Below, piece by piece: positions 36,250 to 50,133 of a stretch of 64,000 nucleotides of DNA; the stretch's first letter is position 1, and each line of letters begins with the position of its first letter. Location of the stretch: the NCBI GenBank assembly GCA_025677815.1, contig JAIXMP010000004.1, positions 1,116,001-1,180,000 of the forward strand, written 5' to 3'. The notes below the pieces were generated by a model, which saw only the letters and a list, made by a program, of their open reading frames with translations, did no database searches and had not been told where the DNA came from. Origin of the DNA: Phascolomyces articulosus. Lineage: Eukaryota > Mucoromycota > Mucoromycetes > Mucorales > Lichtheimiaceae. The position numbers and the translations under genes were made by a program.

Positions 36250-38643
36250 AAAAACATTTTTCTTTCTCTCAATTCGAGATACCCTTTGAACAAATCACAC
36301 ACAAATCAATCCAAAACACGCACTTTATTATTATCCATATAAAAAAAAAATAACACATCCATTTGAATCAGTAACTTTTTTTTTACCCTTCTTTCACTTC
36401 TCCTTTCCTTCTTCTTCTCCCCTTTCTTTTTTTCTTCCCCATTGTTTTTATTCATGCGTAATCCAAAAAAAAACCATGATGCGTGTTTTTTTTCCTTCTT
36501 CTTACTTCTACTTGACCATGACATTCTTTTTTTTATATAACTTCACAAACACACACAAACACACACGCAAACCCAACAACATTTTCATAATAATAATAAT
36601 ATTTTTCTTTTCTTCTCATCATTTTTTTAGCATATTTTTTTTATATAATATACATTTTTATATCCTATTGTTTCCTTTTTATTGTAAAAAAAACAAAACA
36701 AAAAGAAATGTCACCCAATTGTTTGTTTTATAGTTTTATGTATAAATTGATATACATAAGAATTCCACGTTTTTTGATCTATGTATTTATGTGATCGACA
36801 AAAAAAAGGGGAAGAATTTTAGTTTTTTCAAATGGCATTGACACTATACTTTGCAAACCATGATTCATTTAGTATCATGTTACTGAGCATGATTTAAGAG
36901 CTATCATTATTATTATTATTATTATTTTGATAAATGTATTTTTAGGAGTCATTTACATATTTATATATATGACACCTATAAAAAAAAGATGTGGAGAACA
37001 CAAAATAGGAGAAGTGTACAGACCATATCCATATATACATAAAGTGCGTCGTAAATGGCATCCTATTATATTATCATGAGATCATTTATATATATAGTTC
37101 CTTTCCTCCTCCTCCTCCTCCTCCTCCTCCTCTTCCTCTTCCTCTTCTTCTTCTTCTTTATAAAATGACTCCTTTCGACCTTTTCTTCATATATATATTT
37201 ATGCAGCAGCAAGATCAGCAGCTGCTATATATAAGTGTAATAAGTGAATAAAACAAAACACACGTTATCCGTTAATATGACGGATTAGAGTTATACAAAT
37301 TACCCAAATAAGCAATGGTTCTTTTTTTAAGCATAAGAAACAATAACAGTAATGATTATAGTAAACTTTATATTATTTGATGATCATTCCATAAAAAAAT
37401 AACCAATGGCTCCATTATAAACCCCATGAAAACAAGAAGAACGCGTTTATTTATTTATTTTTACTCCTTAATGTTTATCCATTCATGGCAAGATGTATCA
37501 TAACAACATTCATTACAACAACAAACACAGTAAGATCTCATGGTTCTCCTACAAACTATATAGTTTTTTTTTTTTTTTTAAAAAAAAGGATGACTTAGCA
37601 CTTATCAACAGACCATCATGATATGTTACTATGTCAACAATCTAAAAAAAAATTGATTTTGGATATTCATCAATGATATACTCTTTTATAAAACTATATT
37701 CATCTTTGGTTCATGGTCTTTTTTTTGCGAATCATTCTTCATCAGGCCAAAGCAGTATATGCATTACTCTTCTTCCATGTATATAAAATAGTTTTATGAT
37801 TCCACTTCTCCTATTTTTCTTTTCATATAAAACAATATAATAACATTATTTTTCATGACAATAGTATCAAGATTTAGATGAATTAAACCTGTCATATAAA
37901 AAAAATTGGCCATGTACAATATTTGATGAGGGTGCATCATCAGAATCGTGGTCCATCTGCCCACCACAACAGGAGAGTTCAAAAAGAGTCCTCCTCCTTC
38001 ATATTCCCACTTGACATGATAGAAGTAGCAGTAATGAAGAACATGATTCTATATAGAATATAACATAGCATATAGGGTTGATGTAGAGTGCGACTAATAA
38101 AAATTAAGCATCTGATCTATTGTATACCAATAGTAAGTCAATGTGATGGATGGATTATTTTACATCATAGAATAATCAATTGAACTCTGGGGATGATATA
38201 ATTATGCTTCAATATTATTTTTATATATAGTTATCAGCAGTTTGGGCTTGTTACGTATTGATTATAATTTTCGTTCAGCATAAAATGTAGTGGTATTAAA
38301 ATTATAAGACAGTTCGTTTTGTATGAACTGCAAAAGTGTTCTGTCATTGTTAGATAGGATGTATAAAAATGATAAAGTATTATTTATCAATGCTAAAGAA
38401 TTTATGGGTATGTTTGTAACTATATACTTTTTGGTTATAATTGTAAAATTAGGTGCTTTTCATACAGGGTATAGTATATTGTGGGGTATTAATAAACTTT
38501 TAGGAAGAGAGAAGTCGAAGACAACATGGTATAGATTTGGATGTAAGGTTATACAGAAAAAATGATAATGACTGAGATGTAGAGAAATCGAACAAGATGT
38601 AGTAAAGCTTTGAATGCAAGAAAACAGGGAAAAAATATATAGG
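36250..38643. other. Intergenic region between the bHLH gene and copy A
   Basis: About 2.4 kb with AC runs, ATT runs (36908-36927), and a CTC/CTT pyrimidine tract at 37104-37158. A plus-strand frame at 38323-38565 overlaps the duplicated 3' flank of copy A and shows no family features. No gene is called. Confidence 0.5.
37104..37158 (+). repeat. CTC/CTT pyrimidine microsatellite
   Basis: About 55 bases of pure pyrimidine: CTC triplets, then TTCCTC and CTT triplets. It is the strand complement in type of the purine tract upstream of the bHLH gene. Confidence 0.85.
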
Positions 38644-40641
38644 TTAATCATCCAAATCTCCCAATTTACGTTTTCTGCCTTTTGGCGAAGAAATACAAGG
38701 TGGTATCGGACAAGAAGGAGATGCGTCAAACGAAGGTTCTTCGACGGTATCATCAAAGCAAATGAGACGGACAGATTCTTTCATCAACGATTTGACCTGC
38801 CAAGTCAACATGAGAAGAGGAATCATCTTTTTTGCGAAAACTTCAGGTGTGGTTGGGTAGGCAAGGGGGCCGATTTTAGAAACACGGGTAAGGCAACCAG
38901 CAGGAGAATCCATGACGATAAGTGTAAGATTGAGACCTACAAATCCTGAATTAATACTATTTGATAAAGAACAACGATAAACAAGCAATTTACATACCGG
39001 AAATAATAAATCCTGCAACTTTAGTGTCTCGGATTTTGCTAGGGCTTTCATAGACAAGCTCACAAAGCATGTCTTTTAAAAGACGTGGGAGTTTTAAGTT
39101 ACTCTCGATCATGGCCTTCATACCATTTTTATCCCCTTTCAAACCAGCTTCCCCACAACCAAATTCCTGTTTTTCGTGTGTAAACAGGAGATCAACTTTA
39201 TGACCGATTTCCATTTTTTTCATTTTTTCTGTTCCTTTAACAAAACGATCTCCGTTAATTCGATTTGAAGACGCGTTACTGACTTTTTCACCACTATAAA
39301 ACACATCATTTGTCAATTAATGAAAGAACAAGGACAAGAGATAAATAATATAGTTTGATTAAATACGAACCTTCGTACTACAATCTTTGATTCATCGTAG
39401 CATTTTTCAATAAAATGCCATACTCGATGGATAAGGTCAGCTTCGGTATGGTCATCAATAGGAAGGTATTTGTAAAAATAAAGGTCCAAAGCCTCCATAA
39501 TAATTTTTTGAGCCCAATGTAAATCTGGCTGGGTAATGGGATGATACAATTTTTTGATGTTATGTTGGAATAAACCCTCAACATCGTGCTAGTAGAAAAA
39601 AAAACAATAATAAATAATAAATACTATTGATCATAAGAGGGTATTTAAAAAAGCGTACTTTGCCAGAATATGAATATAAATATTCACGTAGATCATCCGG
39701 AATTGGATCTAAAACAACTTTTTTATGGTTTTTGATTTCTTGGAGTTCTTCGGTAGAGAAGTATTCCGTCCAGCAGTTATCTTGTGGATCCATGATGATG
39801 GAATGGGAGGGACTACAATTATTCAAATAGAGTTGTAAAGCATACGCGTATTCGCGTATACAGTTATTAGTATTTCATTAGAACATACATATTGGTACAG
39901 ATTTCATTGCACAAAACTCACTGGTGGTAGTCACACTTCATCGCGTGCTTATACATTTGGTCTTCTACAACAGTTTGAGTACTCAAAACCCATTTTTTAT
40001 CATCATCGATATTGTTATATAATTCTTTGCATTCATTTTTTTGACTGGCACTAAGCTTTGTCACTGCAGAGGAAGATGATGATGGTGATGATTGTGGGGT
40101 TGATGGCGATCTTGTACTGTTCTTCTCCTTGGGTGCGACAGCTTGATTCTAATAACAATAAGGACGTAAATGATATACTTAGTAAATTTCTATTTTGTTT
40201 CCATGGAAACATAACGATAATCATAGTAGCTAATTATCAATAACCATATCAATATGGCTATCACCCGTCTTACATTTTCAATGTACTGCTTTACAACATC
40301 CCAATCAGGTTCTTCTTCCTCGTAGCTCTATTTTTTAAATCACCATAAACAATTTATTGATCTATCAAGAATCTTATTATTATGATCACTATATCACATA
40401 CATTAATTTTGCAATCTTCAAGAGCTTTTTTGAATCGTTGGATCCAGGTCCCCCTGATTCCACTGGGATTGCTTTGTTCAACAAAAAATTTGGTGTCATA
40501 GCAACAAAACTTTTGGAGACTGGGAGTTTCAGTCTCTTGATCGAAATACTCTCGGAACTCTGATATATGAATTAAGATTTATTAGTAATTTTTAATGCTT
40601 AATTGAATTCTATAGCATTTCTTACTTTGCTGTAAAGACAT
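38644..40641 (-). CDS. Lineage-specific protein, 474 residues (copy A of a duplicated family)
   Basis: Eight exons on the minus strand, 40641-40626, 40559-40402, 40327-40274, 40148-39922, 39812-39659, 39588-39371, 39293-38998 and 38945-38644, sum to 1425 nt and stay in frame. Residues about 1-60 read FREYFDQETETPSLQKFCCY then a WIQRFKKAL helix. A Ser/Pro-rich linker follows (about 85-105), then HPITQPDLHWAQKI, DHTEADLIHRVWHFIEKCYD, GHKVDLLFTHEKQEFGCGEA, DMLCELVYESPSK, and a C-terminal basic KGRKRKL nuclear-signal-like end. I do not recognise a named domain; the HKVDLLF...FGCGEAG segment recalls nuclease-fold or reporter-like families expanded in mucoromycete genomes, but that is inference. 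A TATA-like box is at about 40750-40757 and tandem repeats lie just beyond it. Copy B and relic C show this family is being duplicated and lost. Confidence 0.85.
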
Positions 40642-40760
40642 TGCTATGACAACAAGAAGTGGTGTAAATGCGCAGCAAAGACAGTCACCTGGGAACACAT
40701 TTAAAATTTTTTCCTTCAACTATTTCCAACCTCTTTTCCACATTTCATTCTTTTTATACT
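40642..40760 (-). promoter_or_regulatory. Core promoter of copy A
   Basis: On the minus strand a TATAAAAAG sequence lies about 110 bp before the copy A ATG, preceded immediately by the 36-40 bp tandem repeats. The distance fits a fungal core promoter. Confidence 0.45.
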
Positions 40761-40873
40761 GAGCAGCCAGCCAGGTAGTATTCTGCTACGTTGTTCCTTG
40801 AGCAGTTGGCCAGGTAGTATTCCTGCTACATTGTTCATTAGCAGCTAGCCAGGTACCCTGATGCGTTGTTCAG
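40761..40873. repeat. Three tandem 34-40 bp repeats upstream of copy A
   Basis: Three imperfect units begin at 40761, 40800 and 40840. The shared core is GAGCAG....CCAGGTAGTAT..TGCTAC.TTGTTC; the third unit has diverged (CCAGGTACCCTGATGCGTTGTTC). The block is markedly GC-richer than its surroundings. Confidence 0.8.
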
Positions 40874-41140
40874 TATATTTAGGGCCATTCTTGGTCCGAG
40901 TGGTGTATAGTTTGGGTGACCAGCGTAAGGTACTGTCCCTGCCTGCGGAGCCTCTGTACATTGCGAAGCTTTTTATTCGCATCCCTCAATTCTGTGCAAT
41001 TGTTTAGTATATTAGGGCCATTCTTGGCCCGAGTGGTGTATAGTTTGGGTGACCAGCGTAAGGTACTGCCCCTGCCTGCGGAACCTCTGTGCATTGCTAA
41101 GCTCCTTATTTTATTTCCATCCCCCCAATTCTGTGCAATA
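40872..41140. repeat. Two tandem copies of a 134-bp unit
   Basis: The unit starting at 40872 (AGTATATTTAGGGCC) recurs at 41006 (AGTATATTAGGGCC), and both copies contain TGGTGTATAGTTTGGGTGAC, CAGCGTAAGGTACTG, CCCTGCCTGCGGA and AATTCTGTGCAAT. Copies differ by scattered substitutions and a small indel near their 3' ends. There is no coding frame beyond those created by the repetition. The unit directly adjoins the 34-40 bp repeats. It may be a SINE- or MITE-like element that duplicated in tandem. Confidence 0.85.
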
Positions 41141-41640
41141 GTAGCAATGAATTAAATGGTATATACTAGGTGAAATAGGACTTAATTTCTATATAAATCA
41201 AATATAACTCTTTATCTCACGTTTTATATCTTAGGTTGAATGCGTTCGGCATGATCACAAGATTTATGCAGACGAAAAAAGTAATGGAATTTAACTGAGC
41301 TTATGAATAATGGGTAAGATGGTTTTGTGCCAGAGATATTCTTGGGTTTTTGTGTTTATTACAGTAGTGAAATGAAAGCTATACAAGAAAATCATGGTGG
41401 AGATGGAGTTGAGCGGTATCCTTTTTATCATGTCAAGTATTTGCATACATTGTATAAGGTTATTATGATCCTCTTTTGAATTTTTCAAGATATAAAGATA
41501 TAATGTAAAAAACACACTTTTATTTAACATTCCTTCATCTCAATCAGTATTGGCTAGTTTTCCAAATCTTGTTTATTTGAACGAAAAAAATACACAACAG
41601 AATATACGAACAAACTTGTAAATGTTATTTTTTATCATCA
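41141..41640. other. Intergenic, AT-rich
   Basis: About 500 bp between the 134-bp repeats and the decayed membrane-protein gene. The minus-strand frame 41291-41530 shows no family resemblance and was not accepted. Confidence 0.4.
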
Positions 41641-42048
41641 ATGACGAGTAGTCCTGATGTAGCCGATTATAAAGGTTTTAAAGAAGGATCCGTTGATGTA
41701 TTGTGGATGGGATGGTCATTTAAAGAAACACATGCCAAATCAGTTTATTTTCTCTCTTTCATTTAAATAATAGCGTTGAATAGATGTTCATATGGTCTTT
41801 GGTTCTAGTGTTGATTCAGTCCTCTGTTGTTACCTGCTATGGAAACTTTATATTGGTATCCCCCTGCTGCCATCATTAAACTAGTTATTGTATCTGTTGG
41901 CTTGTATATTATAAACTGTTAAGGATGTCAACGTAATTGGATAGCGTCACTTTTGGTGCATATCGCTGCTACAATCATTACCTCTGCTTCGTACCATAAT
42001 ATGATATCATCACATATATGGATCTGGTTATTTACTATTGGACTATAG
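41641..42048 (+). pseudogene. Relic of a small membrane protein gene
   Basis: An ATG at 41641 opens 41 codons (MTSSPDVADYKGFKEGSVDV...LWMGWSFKE) before a stop. From about 41818 a second stretch encodes two clearly hydrophobic segments (PPAAIIKLVIVSVGLYII and SLLVHIAATIITSASY) and a third short one (IWIWLFTIGL), interrupted by a TAA at 41920-41922 and ended by TAG at 42046. The pieces read like one multi-spanning membrane protein broken by stops. No family is recognised. Confidence 0.35.
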
Positions 42049-43553
42049 CTTTATAATAAATAAATAAAATTTAATTTTCTATAAAGTATAATATAACGAA
42101 TGAACTATATTAGAATAATAAAAAATAAGCTCTTGATCATGATTTGTCACTGCTTCATAATGTGTAGATCTTATTCTTTCATTTACAGTTTTTTTTATTT
42201 TCAAACCCGGAAAGCTTACTAACAATTTTACATATAGATCTGTAATTGACACATCATGATCACTGATTTTGTCATATTATATCTACTATTTGATTATACA
42301 TAGATATTGCTGTTTTTCTGATATCGAAGATAATGATCTATTTTCCCATTTCTCCTACTATTAGGCTCGTGTTTTTAAGAAGCTTACGTCGAAACCCAAC
42401 AGTTATTATGGAAGGTTCATTTCTTACTTTTTTCAAATCCGAGAATACATAATTAAAAGTACACTCTTTTCTAAGAGTGGTGCTGAACGAAGAATGATCA
42501 AGATGTTGCACCTATTTTCCAGCTCCCCCAAAAGCTGTAAAACGGCATACCTTGGAGGTGAAAAGATTGATGAAAAAAACCATCATCAGTTTTATTATTT
42601 GGTTATTTAGGAGCCGGGTACTGAATGATTGGATAGCAATCTTTTTTTTTTTTGACATTTAGTTAAGGTCTATATGATAAAGGTTGAGGATAATTTACTC
42701 CATAACTTTATGGTTTTTCCACCAATGGAAAATTGGGGGATGTTCTATGGAAATGGATTATTGAATTTTACTACATTTATAGTGTAACAAGAGCAAGTTA
42801 CTGCCAAGCACTAGGATCCAAGATTTCTGTAAAAAATAAGTGATTGTTCACATCAAATATCGTAAGGTTATCCAAATATGTATGAGGTTGATCATTCGGA
42901 TGAGAGAAAACGGCCACGGTTCGAAAAGGAGAAGTTCTAGGAAATAAAATCGATGGCAGTTGAACCATTCTTGGCAGTAGTATTTAGTTAGACAATATAT
43001 AAAATGACTTTTTGTCACAAGTTATGCATAATAAACAAACAACTCAACTATAATTTACATATTTATATATGTATAATGTCAATATTTTCATTGAAAATTA
43101 TATAGCTCAAGCAATATTTATGTTAAATTAAGTATAAAGAGTTATGCTTCATCTAATAGCGTTTATCAATTAATACTAATCACTGTAAAAATATTCCTGA
43201 ACTTATTACCCCAAATCCTGAGTCCAGGAATATGGGATGTAGTGTACCCGAAACTCCATATAAACAGTCAAAATTCATTACCATTAATTCTAGTCAGCAA
43301 AAGCATAGGATGACTTGCCCAAGGAAATTCATTATAGATTTCAGTCTTTTTTTTTTGTTGAAAATCAGGAATTTTCGGGAATATTCAAGAATTCCGTTTT
43401 CTACAGTGTTAAACTATACATGGGAAATTGAATAAGGCGTGCTATAGATTTGAATCCAAGGTTTTAGGTAAAAATGATAATGACTGAGATGGAAAGTCGA
43501 AAAAGATGTAGCAAAGCCTTGAATGTAATATAACATGGAAAAAAATATGATGG
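42049..43553. other. Intergenic region with scattered coding-like scraps
   Basis: An open plus-strand stretch at about 42365-42608 (reading SGAERRMIKMLHLFSS among others) has no start or splice context. A minus-strand 56-codon frame is listed separately. A 9-bp inverted repeat with arms ATATTCCTG and CAGGAATAT lies at about 43190-43231. Otherwise AT-rich with nothing supportable. Confidence 0.35.
42798..42968 (-). other. Coding-like 56-codon frame, probable gene relic
   Basis: It runs from ATG (42968) to TAA (42798) and reads MVQLPSILFPRTSPFRTVA then HPNDQPHTYLDNLTIFDVN, with balanced composition unlike neighbouring frames. Just beyond the stop on the same strand another stretch reads NIPQFSIGGKTIKLWSK. 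No consensus donor links them, so a decaying gene is more likely than a live one. Confidence 0.3.
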
Positions 43554-44780
43554 TTAATTGTCCAAATCTCCCAATTTACGCTTCCTGCCTTTTGGCGAAG
43601 AAATACAAAGTGGTATCGGACAAGGAGAGATGTGCACCTTAGAAAAATATTCATAAATGCAAAAAAATTCAGAATATATTTTTAGATTCATAAAACATTT
43701 ACACGTTCAAAAAATATTCAACTTCGATTACTGACTTTTTCACCACGACTATAAAACACATCATTTGTCAATTAATGAAGAACAAGGAAAATAGATAAAT
43801 ATATAATTTGATTGAATACTAACCTTCGTACTACAATCTTTGATTCATCATAACATTTTTCAATAAAATGCCATACTCGATGGATAAGGTCAGCTTCGGT
43901 ATGGTCACCAACAGGAAGATATTTGTAAAAATAAAGGTCCAAGCTTCCGTAATTTTTTTTTGAACCCAATGTGAATCTGGCTGGGTAATGGGATGATACA
44001 ATTTTTTGATGTTATGTTGGAATAAACCCTCAACATCGTGCTAGTAGAAAAAAAAACAATAATAAATAATAAATGCCATTGATCATAAGAGGGTATTTGA
44101 AAAAGCGTACTTTGCCAGCATATGAATATAAATATTCACGCAGATCATCCAAAACAACTTTCATATGATCTTTAGTTTCTTGAAATTCTTCAGTAGAAAA
44201 ATATTCCGTCCAGCAGTTATCTTGTGATTCCATGGTGATGGAATGAGAGGGACTACTATTATTCAAATAAAGTTGTAAAGCATACGCGTATGTAGTTATT
44301 AGTATTTCATTAGAACATACATATTGGTACAGATTTCATTGCACAAAACACACTGGTGGTAGTCACACTTCATCGCGTGCTTATATATTTGGTCTTCCAC
44401 AATGGTTTGAGTACTCAAAACCCATTTTTTATCATCATCGATGTTATTGTATAATTCTCCACATTCCTTTTTTTGACTGGCACTAAGCTTTGTCACTGCA
44501 GAGGAAGATGATGAAGATGAAGATGATGATGGTGGTGGTGGTGACGACTGTGAGGTTGATGACGATCTTGTACTGTTCTTCTCTTTGGATACGACAGCTT
44601 TATTCTAACAGCAAGAAGGGAATAAATAATGTATTTAATTCATTTCTATTTTGATTTTGGCAGGTTAATGATATTAATGGTAGTACATATCAATAACCAT
44701 GTCAGTATGGTTATCATCCCTCTTACATTTGCTACGGACTGTTTTACAACATCCCAGTCATGTTCTTCTTCCTCGTAGCT
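43554..44780 (-). pseudogene. Truncated duplicate (copy B) of the 474-residue lineage-specific gene
   Basis: The sequence matches copy A exon by exon from exon 3 (SYEEEEHDWDVVKQ) through exon 6, and again at the last 24 or so codons plus the 3' flank. Exons 1-2 are absent. Most of exon 7 and the first part of exon 8 are deleted around 43630-43740. A one-base loss near 43941-43965 shifts frame in the exon 6 equivalent (GCTTTGGAC in A, GCTTGGAC in B), and a Ser/Pro triplet tract in the exon 4 equivalent is expanded. It therefore cannot make the full protein. The duplicated block includes about 100 bp of 3' flank, so it arose as a DNA-level copy retaining introns, not by retroposition. Confidence 0.85.
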
Positions 44781-46000
44781 CTATTTAGATTAGTCAATGT
44801 GACATCTTACTAGTACATGAAAGCTTTTATTGGTGTTGCGAGTACATTCTGAGCAACCGAAGCTGCCGGTAGCAGTACATTGATCATTATGAAGAAAAAA
44901 CAGTACCTTCAGATATGTAACATGGACAAACGATGAGTGGGATGGGATCATGGAGTGAAAGTATCAACATAGATAGGCTACCTGAGACTATGCTTGAATT
45001 CGTATGTGATGGAAAGGTGCAGCAGACAAAACTTGATGGGTTTTAACATATGAATACCAGAAAAGCTCGAATAATAAAAAGGCCGTTTAATAATAGCAGG
45101 ATTATTTGAATCAAAGATATAAGTATAAGACGACATGACACGACTTGAGAATCAGAAGAAAAACTCGAATCAAAGATAAAAAAACATAACAAGCGAAAGA
45201 ATACAAATGAATATGAAATATCTTTTTGATCGTTGGAGAAAGAAAGACAATATAATGTTTTTTTCATTGTGCGAAATGGATAAGAGTAAGAAACGAAAGC
45301 GAGGTATGAAAATTGACAAAATGTTTCAGTTTCATTAAAAACTCACAGCTTCCTTTTTTGAGACATGAAATAAGAGCCAAGTAATATTGATAAATTTCAC
45401 ATAAAGTATCACCCAATTTTACATAGTTGTAATGAGATGATTAATGATATAATAAAAGATAAAATACATAGTGCATTATTTTTCATGCATTGTACAGATA
45501 TGGGTTGATGTTAATGTTTCGAATATGTTGTATGATGGACCCGATAATTGGATGAGAGTTGCGTTCTACTATAGTGGCTCCTCTTGAATTTAATTCAGAT
45601 ATATCGCATGAGGAGGCGTTAGTAATAATAGTAATAACAGATGATGACGACTGCTTTCGTCATCCTTCTAATCTCCCAGGAGCACAGAAAAAAGAGTGAT
45701 ACATTAATCCAACGACCGCATTCCTTTGTAATTCTTGGAAGAAAGTAGTTACTTGCATAAAAAAAGAGCTTGTTCTAAATATTATTGGATTTGACAAGAG
45801 GGAGAGAGATAAGCCAAATGATGATAGGATCGTCGGTTTTGAATTTCATTATTAATATTTTACGAAAGCAACAGGTGCAGTTGTGTAGAGAAGAGATGCA
45901 CATATGTTGTGAAATACATGGTCACAATCAACTGGGTGTGTGAATCTATTGCGATAACTGCAAAGTGGATAAAGAATTACAAAAATATTGAATTCATATA
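44781..46000. other. Intergenic, AT-rich
   Basis: No gene seen. The minus-strand frame 45043-45267 (S/F/L-rich) has no features. No match to copy A was noticed before relic C begins. Confidence 0.4.
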
Positions 46001-46165
46001 CTACTGCAAAGGATTGGCTGGGCTCTCAGGGGATAAGTTTGCAAAACATATCTTTCAAAATACGATAGAGTTGCAAGTCACCTCAAACATAATCTTGTAT
46101 GTAAAAAGAAGATCGACCTGATGACCTGGTTGTTCTTTGTCCGTTACTTTATTTAATTTGATGAA
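46001..46165 (-). pseudogene. Relic C: decayed fragment of the copy A family
   Basis: On the minus strand GHQVDLLFTYK matches GHKVDLLFTHEK of copy A exon 7, and about 70 bp further KICFANLSPESPANP aligns with KDMLCELVYESPSKI. An in-frame stop and an internal deletion separate them. Only this part of the gene is recognisable. Confidence 0.65.
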
Positions 46166-48707
<2,542 letters not shown>

Positions 48708-49207
48708 ATTCGTTTGGAAAAAAAAACCTTAGTATTATTATTATTTTCTGTATTATATCCAACCAATATAAACAAATATATTGAACTATATAAAAAAGAA
48801 ATTAGAACATTTTATCTGTTTAATAATAATAATAATATTATTTTTATTATTTTATTACAGGAGATATGGATTGAAACAATTTGGGTGGGATTACTTTTGT
48901 ATATAAATACAGAAAGGTGATAATATTTTTATACATCTTTTTGATTATACGAAAAAAAGCACATGTCTAAGGTCATGTGTGTAATTTTTACATACTGAGA
49001 AATTTGATTAAAACATTGGATAGAAAATTCCCGCGGCAGAATTAAAAAGAAACGGGTCTCTCTTTTTGCATTTACAATTAAAACCTTCTTTTCTTTTTTT
49101 TTGAAAAAGTTGACTTGTCCTTCTTCTTCTTCTTCTCCTCCTCCTCTATTTTTCATTACGTATCAGAGCAAAAGAAAACAAAGTAAAAATAAAACTCGTA
49201 AAACAAA
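48708..49207. other. Intergenic, GR 3' UTR and Tvp15-like gene promoter
   Basis: 500 bp, AT-rich, with AAT runs (48822-48840) and a CTT/CTC run (49118-49146). Nothing coding. Confidence 0.55.
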
Positions 49208-50133
49208 ATGGACCGAGTCATGGATAGTGTAAGAAACGTAAACCATAGTTTGGTTTTTCGTATTATCAATATCATTGTCGCATGTTTTATGGTAAGATAA
49301 CTCAATTGTTTGTTTTTATTATCTTCTTCATTATATCGTTACAATATATTTAGAATCATATATAATAATTTTATGTATTTCAAAGATTATTGGAGGTGTA
49401 TGTACCATCATTACAGGTGGTTTTCCACAATTCATTCGAGGCATTTATTGTATCATATTTGGTGTTATCGTCTTCCTCTTTGAATTTCGACTACCCTCTG
49501 TCATTACACAACACGCTTCCTTTTTATTTTCGTTTATAGGCCGTGGCATATGTTTGTATTCCATATTTTTTTTGTTTTAATTGTGTACTATGAATAAAAA
49601 AGATGTCATAAACTAACATTTTTATGAATTGTGGGGAATTATTTGCTATATATAGTCTATATCTTGTAAGTCATTAATTAAATTATTAATGATAAAATAA
49701 TCGGTCCAATATATTAATTGAACAAAAACATCCTCGACTTTATCTGTAGCATTGGTTGTATTATTCTGAACTACCTACCATTGGCTATTGCTTCGGGTGT
49801 GATTGTAAGTAGTATATAATTCATTGGATAGAGAAGGGAAAAATGAAGAAGAGAAAAAAAGATACTTACGGAATGTGATAGGTGGCAGTTTTTGGTGTGG
49901 CCTACGTGATTTTACAATTCATTCCTGGAATTGAAGCACCAAGTAATATGAAACGCCAAGCATTGGATGATTCCTTGGCTGGAGGAGGTGGTGTCAGTGG
50001 TGGTGGTGGCCGAGCGGCACAATGGGCCGCAGAGCATGATCAGCCTTATGGGTCACCTACAAATTATGGTCCAAGCGCAGCAGACACAGGTTTTACCGCT
50101 AATGTCAACCATAATAGTCAAAGTGTTGTATAA
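49208..50133 (+). CDS. COPI-associated / Tvp15-like Golgi membrane protein
   Basis: Five exons, 49208-49291, 49386-49551, 49656-49665 (only 10 nt), 49750-49804 and 49882-50133, sum to 567 nt (188 residues). Four hydrophobic segments are evident: FRIINIIVACFMIIGGVC, IYCIIFGVIVFLFEF, then GRGIFYIFIGCIIL, and GVAYVILQFIPGI. The FGVIVFLFEFRLP and FIGRG..Y stretches are typical of the COPI-associated family (Pfam COPI_assoc), which includes yeast Tvp15, a Golgi/late-Golgi vesicle protein. The cytosolic tail is Gly-rich, then Asn/Ser-rich. The 10-nt exon is needed to keep frame and to restore the conserved FYI stretch, and it is flanked by TATATAG and GTAAGT signals. Role in Golgi traffic is by family; the precise function of these proteins is poorly known. 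Confidence 0.85.

Noticed and set aside
40879..41155. Open frames over the 134-bp tandem repeats
   Set aside because: They are open only because the repeat unit is duplicated; both strands give unrelated short products without homology.
43377..43396. Heat-shock-element-like GAA/TTC array (GGAATATTCAAGAATTCC)
   Set aside because: A perfect alternating pattern, but no intact gene lies at promoter distance and AT-rich DNA makes it likely by chance.
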